Made by a program: the position numbers and the translations under genes
Source: Pachyseris speciosa
Lineage: Eukaryota > Cnidaria > Anthozoa > Scleractinia > Pachyseridae
DNA length: 64,000 nt
Assembly (NCBI GenBank): GCA_016490735.1
Contig: JAEMWC010000047.1
Coordinates: forward strand, 1,665,001 to 1,729,000
Direction: 5' to 3'
The notes under the pieces: model-generated
Databases searched by the model: none
What the model was told of the DNA's origin: nothing
Seen by the model: the letters and a program-made list of their open reading frames with translations, nothing else
In this document: piece by piece, positions 1 to 9,489 of the stretch
Layout: every line of letters starts with the position of its first letter
How positions within the stretch are numbered: the first letter of the stretch is position 1

Positions 1-411
1 TTTGACACGGCAGTAGCGCGACGTTTGAAACAGGCCTAGACAGAGTAGAATACAGGAGCCAACAGTCCAACACCCAGAGCATGCATATCTTCATGCCTCG
101 ATGTTTTCACAGACCTCTTTACATTGAGATCGATTTCCCACAAATTCAGTCCCTGCAGAAATCCCATTAACTGACCAGCAAAAAGCAGAGATCAAATATG
201 GTGTTTATAGACACACTCACAGAGAAAGAAATGTCCAACAGACATTTTCCCACCATAATTGACTATTATTACTGTTGTGGAATAATAAGGACCAGAATGC
301 ACAGTACATTTTAAAGGGAAACGTATTCTGAAACCTGTCTAAATTTGACCATTCTGTGAAAATGCCATGATGCAGGCTTAGTATTGGAGGTTTTTGTTCA
401 GGATAGTGTCG
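1..411. other. Unassigned flank before the satellite
   Basis: I see no exon, tRNA or clear repeat boundary here. The long minus-strand reading frame that reaches into this stretch comes from the neighbouring stop-poor satellite. Confidence 0.4.
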
Positions 412-1030
412 ATGATATCCTCCTGATGGCATAGGATAGGACGAGATGTGATAGGACGGGAAAAGGTGGGATAGGATGGGATAGGGTAGAACATTGTGGG
501 ATGGAAGAGGGTGAGATGGGCTGGGATAGGATAGGATAGGATAGAATAGGGTGGGATGGGATAACGTATAATAAGATAGGATGGGATTGGATAAGATATA
601 ATAATATAGGATGGATAGAATGAAATTGGATGGGATTGGATACAGTATAATAAGATAGGATGGGATTGGATGAAATATAATAAGATAGGATGGGATTGGA
701 TAAGATAGAATGAAATAGGATGGGATTGGATAAGGTGTAATAAGATAGGATGGGATAACAAAATAAGGATTAGTCTTAGATGGCATTGGATAAGATAGAG
801 TAAGATAGGATGGGATGGGATAGAATAGAATAGGGTCGGATAGGATGGGATGGTATAGGATGGGAAATGAAAGGATGGGTCAGAGTAATGTAGAATAGAA
901 TGGCATGGGATAAGGTAGAGTAACAGGATGGGATGAGATGGAACAAGACTGGGTGGAATTGAATGAGATTGGATAGGATGGGATGGGAAAGAATGGGTTG
1001 TGATAGGACAGGGTAGGGTAGGGTAGGATT
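412..1030. repeat. Degenerate pentanucleotide satellite (GGATR)n
   Basis: About 620 bp built from 5-bp units of the type GGATA, GGATG and AGATA, with phase shifts and scattered substitutions. On the complementary strand it reads TATCC/CATCC. Because the period of 5 is not a multiple of 3 and the unit rarely makes a stop, long spurious open frames rich in Ser, Pro, Tyr, Ile and Leu run through it on the minus strand. It should be masked, not annotated as coding. The strand asymmetry (G on plus, C on minus) is strong. Confidence 0.9.
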
Positions 1031-1034
1031 AGGG

Positions 1035-1250
1035 GTGCAGTGATGGTGTAGAGGTGAGAGCACTCCGCTCCCACCAGTGTTGCCTGGGTTTCATTCTTGG
1101 ATTTGGCATCAAACATGGGTTGAGTATATTGTTGATTCTTGTCCTTGTTCTGACATGTTTTTTTCTGTGTCAACTCTGGCTTTCTCCTCTCCTAAAAAAC
1201 CAATACATTTCCAAATTCCAATTTTATCTGGATTGTGTCCTTAATTAGCA
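1035..1250 (+). repeat. tRNA-derived SINE, family A (diverged copy)
   Basis: The head contains a box A-like GTGTAGAGGTGAGAGCACTC followed about 25 bp later by a degenerate box B. The body ends in a segment around ATTTCCAAATTCCAATT. The same head and the same tail recur at 32377-32600, where box B (GGTTCGATTCC) is intact. The shared architecture over about 210 bp supports one SINE family. Confidence 0.75.
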
Positions 1251-1259
1251 CAAATAAAT

Positions 1260-2047
1260 ACATTGACTCTCAAATAAAGTGATACATTTTATTTCATTTT
1301 TTATTGAGATAAATGGAAACTTTATTTACACACAGTGAGTTCAGAATAAAAATGACAGCCTCTGCCTTCCTCTCACATACTTGCACCAGGTGATTCATTC
1401 CTGATATTTTATATCATTTTTCTTTTCTTATTGACGTGTGTGTGGGAAAAATCTTCACTCCTCCCACGTTTTGTGAGTGCCCCCTTCCCTTACCCCTGGG
1501 CCTTCAGACACTAACAACACTTAATTTTCAAGGAAGGTAAACAAAGCTGGCTTCCAATAAAACATATATGGTCCAGAGTAAATGAGCTTTCCAACAATAT
1601 TACATGTTTTCAAGAGATCCACTCACAACATTATTATAAGCTGGCTAACACAAATTAAGTTAGTTCTTGACAACTTTGATTTAACTGACAGTTAATAATC
1701 TACAGGTTTCAAAAGATACAAATTTAAAATGTAAACAAGACTGCTTCTCCAAATCCGTACCATAGTACACTGAGAATAACTAACAATGAATATAAAAAAT
1801 CAACTGCAGAAGCAAGTTGTGAAGCGGTAATAATTAACTTATTACAAAGGAAACATCACTCAATTTGAACATTATGGCAAAGTGATGACATGCAATAATA
1901 TTAATATTTTCGATAACTTGCAACACTAAACTGAAGCTTAATGTAAAGTTACATCTATAAAATGCACATTATTGTTATAATTTATTATCATTGTCATTAC
2001 TATAACTATTATAATTTATTACAGAGTAACTCAAACAGTTATCCTTC

Positions 2048-2085
<38 letters not shown>

Positions 2086-2195
2086 TTTAAAACTATCTTA
2101 ATTAAACTATTTCTTTCCATACGTCTATTATGAAAATGTTATTAAATTGTACTTGCTACTAAGATCCCTAAAACTGTCCTGATTAGAAACAGTTT
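1260..2195. other. AT-rich 3' flank of the Kelch gene, with (ATA)n
   Basis: An AT-rich stretch downstream of the minus-strand Kelch gene. It holds an (ATA)n microsatellite at about 2048-2085 and several TTTATT motifs that could act as minus-strand polyadenylation signals. No coding potential is evident. Confidence 0.5.
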
Positions 2196-3630
2196 TTATT
2201 CTGCTGACAGCTTGTCAGTCTCCAAACACAGCGCAGTAACATCAGGCTCTTGTCCTTCACTGGATTCCTTCATCAGCTCCACCCTGTTCACTGGCATGTA
2301 GACAAACACGGCATCCTGGTCATGATGACTTATTGGCTCCCATTCTTCTAAGTCAACCTGGTAGACCTCACTCTCGTCAATTGTGATTCCACTGTTGTAG
2401 GCAAAGCTTCCAAGTATAAAGAAAATGTGATTTTCCACTTCCACTACTCCATAATTGTTAGGGGGCATGTGAGGTTGTGGAACGTCACACCATTGGTTAT
2501 TTTCTTCATGATAAACTTCAACAAACTTTGATGGCACAAGCCCTCGTTGACGTTTACTGGGTGGATCTGTTTTCCCTCCTGCAACGTACAGCTTACCACT
2601 GACAACAAATGCACTTGCCTGGGCATGGCTGTGTTTGGTTGCTTCCAACTTTGTCCACTCATTCTTGCCCGGATCAAATCTGGAAACACTGCGGCCAGCT
2701 CCTCCTTCTGCCCAAGCTCCACCAATGGAATAAATGCAGCCCTTGTGCAATGCCACTGCACAGCCGTACAAGCTTTGTTCTTCGTGAAAGGAAATGTACT
2801 GCCACATTTTCTTGGAGAAGCTGAATCGCTCTGACACAACAGTGTGGTTAACTTCAGATCCACCAATCACATACAGGAAATCTTCAAAGGCGCATGCCTG
2901 GAAATCGTGATGGATGTTTTTCATTGGTGCAAGTGTTGTCCAAGTGTTTGTATCTATTTGGTACTGGTGGGCATCTTTCTCATCAAAAAGGAAGAGGTGA
3001 TTTCCAGTGTAAAGTATTGCAGGTTTGCTCTGAAAGCTTGGTAACTTGAAGGTGTCTAAAGGCTCCCATGATTTGGTCTCACCATTGAAGAATTTGGCTC
3101 CAGATGTCACAGATAATGAAACCAGGGCCTGAAAAATAAGAGGTAGAGGTTTAATGCAAGCATGTACAGTGTACTTAGTGATAGAACAATACCTACCCAG
3201 ACAGGGTACGTAATCAAAACGTCCAATTGGCAAAGCTGGGCCAAAAGGGTCCATTTCGCCAGATGCAAACAAAAAACAGCCGAGTAAGAATGAATAATTA
3301 AGTAATAATAAAATCAAGAAAGTTTGAGCCAGGTTAAAAGTCATTGTTCCTCCATATTCCTCAGATTGCAGATTGCCAACTTTGGACTTTAAACTCCCAG
3401 TCTCAAATATCCCAGAAACGCTAGGGTGGGGTGGTTAGCACTGGTTCATTTCTTGAAACAAAGGCTGGTAATCAAGCCTACTTGCCATCAGAGATACCTT
3501 TAAAAAAAATGTTTCTAAGGTCCCGTTTATATGGAGAAAAGTTGTCCTGGGTAAAAGGGTCACCTGCCTACCCGAGCTACCCTGGGCGAGCCAACTTTTC
3601 CTACATTTCCTTTCAAAACTTGGCGAACCG

Positions 3631-3668
<38 letters not shown>

Positions 3669-5085
3669 TGACCCGCCTAGCCGGGTCACCCTCTTTCGAT
3701 GGTAGGGTAACCCTCCTAGCCGAGCCAACTTTTCTCCATATAAACACTTTGGCTCGCCTAGCTGAGCCAACTTTTCTCCATATAAACACTTTGGCTCGCC
3801 TAGCTGAGCCAACTTTTCTCCATATAAACACTTTGGCTCGCCTAGCCGGGTCACCTCGGGTCAAGAGACAATCAGAGCATGTGTGAGTGCTGCTGGCTCT
3901 GGCAAAAGGGTCAATTTTTTCTCATATAAATGCTCGCTAAAGTTGACTCGGCTGGGAGAGTGACCCTCTTACCCGGGACAACTTTTCTCCATATAAACGG
4001 GGCCTAAATTGTTTGCTTTTTACACTTCTGCCATCATAAATGGACATATTTGTTATACACTGAAGAGATTACATTTTAGACAGAATAAAATAATTTTTTA
4101 TCCCCTAGGGAAGTTCAAGACAAAAGGCAAGCTATAGGAGTTTATAGTTGCAACATGGCGTCATGTGCAGTTGGTTTAAAGATTGTCACACAATTATTGC
4201 GTGACCATAAGTAAAGAGTGATTGCATAACACAGACATTTTGGTGACTCACCTTGGAAGCAACACGAGGCACTCCTTTCTCTTGGGCAAAAGAAGAGGAC
4301 AGGAATGGTCGGACATGCTGTAAAAGGCACATGTGCATGAAGGAGAAACACTCGGGAATATTCCTGAACTCTTCAGACTCCAGTTCACCCAGGACGACCA
4401 TGATGTCGACAAGGGCCAATCGAACTTTGTCCAGAGGTCTTGCGGCGTGCGGCAATCTGTTTTCCTTGTCGAACTTAATCCAGGCAATCACTGTTTGGAA
4501 CAGAGATGTTTCTGAAGGCACGCTGAGATCATCGCGGCAAAGAAGGAGAAGGAGCTCGTCCGAAGTTACGTTCTCCATGAAAGCTTTCTCTTCGCAAATC
4601 TCTCCAAACTTCAAGGCTAACGCGTGCAGAGCTTCCTCGCGGAGCTCTGTCAGATTATGGCGGTCAGCAACGCGGCAGATTTTCAACTTCGTTCCTATGC
4701 TAAATTTTTCCTCGCTGAGGTTGTTCACTATGTACAGAGAGCATTTCGTAACGGCGCTTAAAATCTGCAGGTGATCGGCCGCTTCCAAAATTCCCAAAAC
4801 ATTTGACTCGGTAAGCGGAAGGAACGAAGTGTAAATGAAATTTAGCAGCAGTTGAAACGCGTCTTCGGTCAAGTAGTGCTCTTTTAATTCCACCTCAATT
4901 TGCGAGCTTTCTTTCATCCCAGACGAGAACATAGCGTCAAAGTAGCGGCTGGATGCGGCTAGAACGACTTTGTGAGCGTGGAAAGACTTTTCTTTCACTC
5001 GCAGAATAACATCGGTATAAGACTGGCTTTCGCGCATTTTGTTCAAAGTCTTAAACATTTCGCGCGAATGGGACAGCGTCTCCAT
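2196..5085 (-). CDS. Kelch-like BTB-BACK-Kelch protein (two exons)
   Basis: Exon 1 is 5085-4252 (278 codons) and exon 2 is 3128-2196 (310 codons plus stop), joined in phase 0, giving 588 aa, a normal length for the KLHL family. Exon 1 encodes a BTB/POZ domain (about residues 20-125, with the motif FHAHKVVLAASSRYF) and a BACK domain (about 130-235). Exon 2 encodes Kelch propeller repeats with the typical GG and W spacing (VIGG, SIGG, VAGG). The donor is AAG|GTGAGT and the acceptor follows a pyrimidine tract ending TTTTTCAG. Proteins of this family are usually substrate adaptors of Cullin-3 ubiquitin ligases; here that is family knowledge, and the orthologue is not identified. The stop codon overlaps an AATAAA hexamer (2194-2199). 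Exon 1 is CpG-richer than its surroundings. Confidence 0.92.
3519..4004. mobile_element. MITE with TAA target duplication in the Kelch intron
   Basis: The terminal inverted repeats are about 45 bp. The left end starts GGTCCCGTTTATATGGAGAA and the reverse complement of the right end starts GGCCCCGTTTATATGGAGAA. The element is flanked by TAA on both sides (3516-3518 and 4005-4007). A 3-bp TWA duplication suggests a PIF/Harbinger-type mobiliser, which is an inference. Inside, a unit of about 42 bp with the core AACTTTTCTCCATATAAACA is repeated three times at about 3720-3850. Confidence 0.88.
3722..3852. repeat. Three tandem copies of a 42-bp unit inside the MITE
   Basis: Three nearly identical copies of a unit containing GAGCCAACTTTTCTCCATAT and then CACTTTGGCTCGCCTAGC. 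Each copy repeats the subterminal sequence of the host MITE, so the array probably arose by internal duplication of a TIR segment. Confidence 0.85.
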
Positions 5086-6320
5086 TTCGTTCTACGAGTC
5101 TACGCAACCACTACGTTTTGTCAAAATTGTGTTAAAATGTTCTTTTCGTCGTTGTTTCGTGTATTTTACCAATGGCTTAAGTATTTATTATATGCACCGG
5201 TTTTCTGCATCGCACGTGAAAAGAATCGTCCCGCCATGTGATTCTGCGTTCCGTATCAACAAATTGATTGGTTGTGGAGAGCAAGCCATCAAACAGGCGG
5301 CTGGAAGAAAATAGTGATTGTGAAACCACGCACGCTTTTCAGGGCTGAAGTTAATGAAATTGTATTGCTATGCGCTTGTCAATATCATTTCTGTTCATTC
5401 AATGCATTGGACATACTTCGCGGGACTCCAAGTTTTGACAGCACGCATAGAAAAAAAAAAAATCATGTTACAAGTGCGAAAATGAATACATGTACCTCCT
5501 GCGCAATTCGACTCGACGGTTATTCTAAATCCACTGAGAAAACTAAAACCACCAGCATAAAGTTTGTTGTCAGTCACATATTTGTCAGTCACATATGTAA
5601 TAAAGTTTGTTATTAAACAGAATTTGCATAAAAGTGACTCAATTTTGTGGGCTGAATTTTGTCAGCAGAAGAAGAGGAAAACATCACTCATTTCCGTTTT
5701 AAAAATTTATTGCCAACATTTGCGTGACAGACGTTCTACAACTCAGATGGTTGCTATAAATATTGTCATTTATAAATAATCATGGCAGGCACTGAAATGA
5801 ATCTGAAGTACCTTATTAAATACTGTTCTTATTAAACTTAGCAGTCCAGATTGGGTGAAAAGATTTAAAAATCAAATTAAGAAAAGCTTCATCTTTTGAG
5901 AAATGTTCCAACGGTATATGCTAATCTCTCAGAAAACTAAAACATTTTGGTTTGCAGCATCTGTTCAAGCAATGTAATTGGCAGCTTTCAGTTCACTTTC
6001 CAGGATTGTGCTTTTTATGATCTGTTGGCGGGTGAAGTAATTAATTATGACTGATGGCACTGAAAAAATGCAATCGCTGGATTTTAAGTTCAGGGTTCGC
6101 TTGTTCTTGAAAGGTGCAACAAGTGGTAAATTATGTATTTCTGCTTGTGGTATTCAAAGGTTTGGCATCTTTGTTGTAGTGACTGATATGATGTACACGT
6201 ACAAACCAGCCAACTTCCTCTTGTAATGCCTTGGAGCAAGCATATACAGCAGCAGTGAAGGGTTTCAAACCAGTGGCAAAACCTTCCATAGTTTCACTTG
6301 TATTCACGAAGTCCACCACA
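5086..6320. other. Between the Kelch gene and the coiled-coil gene
   Basis: This contains the upstream region of the Kelch gene (immediately 3' of 5085 on the plus strand) and the 3' flank of the minus-strand coiled-coil gene. An overlapping minus-strand open frame at 6131-6349 (72 codons) could be a frameshifted extension of that gene. I see no defined repeat boundary. Confidence 0.35.
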
Positions 6321-9313
6321 TCAATTGCAGGAGTCGGTAGTCTTGCCAACCCTCCATGCTTCTTTGACTCTGTTGATGGCTTGTTCTAACCCTTCTTTCT
6401 TTGATTTCAAATCCCCCTCTAAACCCTTCAGTTTCTCTTGCGCAGATTCAAGGGATTTAAATTGTTCCAGAAATGCAGCAACTTTGCTATAAACCTGTTC
6501 ATTTGATTCATCTTCCATTATAGTCTGTTCAGTGCTCCCTTTACTATCCGTCTGCTCTTTTTCACCAAGATTATGTTTTGTGACACTTTCTAAATAAAGA
6601 AGAATTCAATATAGTATTACCGGTAATTTTCATTAACTCATTGAAATCACAATTTCTATATTATGGCAACAAGACCCTAAAAATGTTTCAGGAATATTGA
6701 CATAACAGCAAAAGAAAAATGGGCAACAAATGGTGCATTCTGTAGATTGACAAATTTGTATTCAGGGTTGCGAAGTTCTTTCTGTTCTTTTTGTTACTTC
6801 TGTCCTTCATCTCTCTGAAATTACCATGATGATGGAGAAAAATGCCTTCATAAGGAATAAATGGAGTGACAGACATGTACATTGTAAAAATGTGTTTTGT
6901 ACTCAGATTATGTGCTGCACAGCTGTTTTAAAACCCTCTAACCCCTAATGGTGACCAGTATCTAACTTCTCCTTACAATGGCACAACTTAATTAAACATA
7001 CAGGTCTGGAGAAAGTTGACCATGATCACCAAGGATAAACTGTCATGACATTTGAACAAATTCTCCCATCAAAATATACAGAAAACCGTTAGGATAATTT
7101 GAAGTGGACAGGTATTCTGAAATTGCTCCCAAGCTTGCGTGTGCCAAATCCATAGTCCTACATGTACTTACCCAGAGCTAGTAATCACTATGGACCTTAG
7201 CTAACTTTAGTAAAAAAAATTTCAGATAATTTGGCAATACTTGCCAAATAACCCCTGAATGAATCCTGAAGTCAGAAGTTTCAAACCCCAAAAAACCTTC
7301 ACACCTCCCTGTCGCATCAAATCTATATATTATTATCATCCATCTCCAGCAGTGGTGGCCATTTTTTCCTTTCATACTGTTTAATTCCAATAATGTAAAA
7401 ACAACTTCTATATGTAAATTATGTTCCCTCATCTTGGAGTTTAGCTCAGGTTTGATTTTCAAACAAAGCATAATTAAATTCATTAGTATGAATATATGAA
7501 AATCATAGAATTTGATTTAAATTGTTCAATTTCATGCGATGACCAAATAAAACCTAAAGCTACATGTATAAAATATGGTCTAAGGCCCTGTTGACATGGT
7601 GGCAGGATCTTCTCCTCAAGACCAGAATTTGCGAAAATGTTCCAGCAACCTCCAACGTCTTTCTTCCAAACACTACCAAACATGTCCAACATTGTTCCGA
7701 TGACTTCCAAACACTTCTGAAGCTATTTTAGCATGTTCTAATACCAAGAGGATTCAAACTCAACATTAAGCGCCAATCAGGTTGTAACATTTACAGGGAA
7801 TATTGAATTGATTTTTGTTGTTAATGTGTTAAAGAACAAGTCATCCGGATTGCTAAGTCAGGCATGAGAAATTGTTCTCAGTGCGTGAGATCAATGTCTT
7901 TGGTCTGCAGGCGTGAGACTTGCGCATAATGCGTGAGAGTTGGCAGATATACTCTGGCTGAAAAGGCTCCCCTGCTAGGAAGGTTAAACCAGCATGAACC
8001 ATTTACCTTCTAAATAACTCACCAAGAAGGGTGCCTCAGGCAAGTTGACAGGGTGCCCCAGGAAGATGGGTTACCATGTTTAGAATGTCAATGCTTCAAT
8101 GCGGTTTCTAAAAAAATGTATGAAAAGTTGGCTCTCCAAGGGTGGCTCGGTTAGCAAGGCCGGGGCACCCGGGCTTCGACAAAACACTGATCCCCCGTCT
8201 ACTGATCCCCCACTGATCCCCTACTGATCCCTATAAAATTCACTGGAAAATGTAAAACAACAAAATAAAAAATGATTTGAGGCTGAATTAAGTTCAAGGA
8301 TAAATTCTGGCTTACCTCAGAGTTCCAAGATGGCAGAAACTTGGTCCGACGGAGCACCTAGACTGTAGTTTCTGACTCATTTCAAAGTCATTACAAGTAC
8401 CCAGAAGTACCCCAGTTTTCTTCTACGATAAACAAAATATATTCAAGCATCATCAAGTACATGTATGTTATTCGTGTGCGAAAAGCCATGACAACGGCAA
8501 CAACGAAAACAGAAAGAAATGAAAACGGTTGGAAGATAAACACAAGCGTCAAGCGGGTGACATAATAAACCAGAAGTCGATCCAATCAACATCCGGTTGC
8601 AGTGTTGCTCCTTGTATGTTTATTGTCGAACTGTTTTCATTTCTTTCTGTCTTCGTTGTTGCCATTACCGTGGCTTTTTGCAGACATGGACATACTTGAT
8701 GATGCTTCAACTGATTTTGCGCTCGTTTATCGTTGAAGAGAACTGGGGTACTTGTAAGGACTGTGAAATGAGTCAGAAAGTAGGTGCTCTGTCGGACCAA
8801 CTTTCCACCATCTTTGAACTCTGAGGTAAGCTGGAATTTATCCTTGAACTTGATTCAGCCTTAAATCATTTTTTATTTTGTTATTTTACTTTTTCCAGTG
8901 AACTTTATAGGGGATCAGTAGGGGATCAGTAAGGGGATCAATAGGGGATCAGTGGGGTATCAGTAAACTGGGGATTAGTGTTTTGTTGAAGCCCCGGGGC
9001 ACCCTCCATCCATATAAACAGACCCCAACTGTACATAAGTCTTCAAATGTGCCCTGCATCCTATAATTTATTCTCTTTCTATCTCCAAAGCAATAAAATT
9101 GGTGAATCAACGAATTCTTGCCTTACCGTCTAATTTAGACTGGCTTGAGGCGTTGTTTGTTTGAGTTGCATGTTCTGCTACAACTGGCGACTTAAAAACC
9201 ACATCTTCATCACTCGCTGCTGACAGATCTTCCAGAATTTGTTCTACCGTGGGAGGGGAAGGACCCTGGCGTTCTCTAGGACTGGACATTGCAAAGGAAT
9301 CTAGGAAAACCAT
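6321..9313 (-). CDS. Unrecognised small coiled-coil protein (two exons)
   Basis: Exon 1 is 9313-9127 (donor GACG|GTAAGG) and exon 2 is 6589-6321 (acceptor after CTTTCTTTATTTAG-like sequence), joined in phase 1 with an uninterrupted frame. The product is 151 aa, or 143 aa if the second Met (9290) is used. The N-terminus is Pro/Ser-rich (SSPRERQGPSPPTVEQILED) and the C-terminal half is a Glu/Lys/Leu-rich predicted coiled coil (FLEQFKSLESAQEKLKGLEG). I do not recognise the family. The gene is divergent from MSH3 with only 176 bp between start codons, so it probably shares that promoter. The long intron carries a foldback element. A second open frame overlaps the 3' end (6349-6131), so the true C-terminus could differ through a further exon or a frameshift. 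Confidence 0.6.
8170..8995. mobile_element. Foldback element with GGGGCACC 8-bp target duplication
   Basis: Two arms of about 400 bp are inverted copies of each other around a short centre near 8590. The outer ends are CGGGCTTCGACAAAACACTG and, reverse-complemented, GGGGCTTCAACAAAACACTA. Directly outside both ends is GGGGCACC (8162-8169 and 8996-9003). Subterminal tandem repeats of ACTGATCCCC occur in both arms. An 8-bp duplication fits hAT- or Merlin-type insertion; no transposase is encoded, so it is non-autonomous. Confidence 0.85.
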
Positions 9314-9489
9314 AACAAAACTTCAGTTCTAAAACAAACGAACAAACACTGTCGTAGCCGCCATGATGGACAATGGTTGATTCCGCTGACCACTTTGTGT
9401 TGCTGCTTTCTCTCCCCATTCCCTCTCGTCTCAATAGCTGGTATTTTGAAGGAGCGGGAAAGTATTTCGCCGCCAAGTGATGTACAATT
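9314..9489. promoter_or_regulatory. Bidirectional promoter of MSH3 and the coiled-coil gene
   Basis: Only 176 bp separate the two divergent start codons. It contains an E2F-type site GCGGGAAA at 9454-9461, a related TTTCGCCGCC at 9465-9474, and a YY1-like GCCGCCATGAT at 9357-9367. There is no obvious TATA box. E2F control would fit S-phase expression of a mismatch-repair gene. Site function is inferred from sequence only. Confidence 0.6.

Noticed and set aside
217..786. 189-codon minus-strand ORF
   Set aside because: It is the reading frame of the pentanucleotide satellite; composition is purely periodic.
3722..3852. CRISPR-like array of three repeats
   Set aside because: Units are contiguous without unique spacers, inside a MITE, in a eukaryotic genome.
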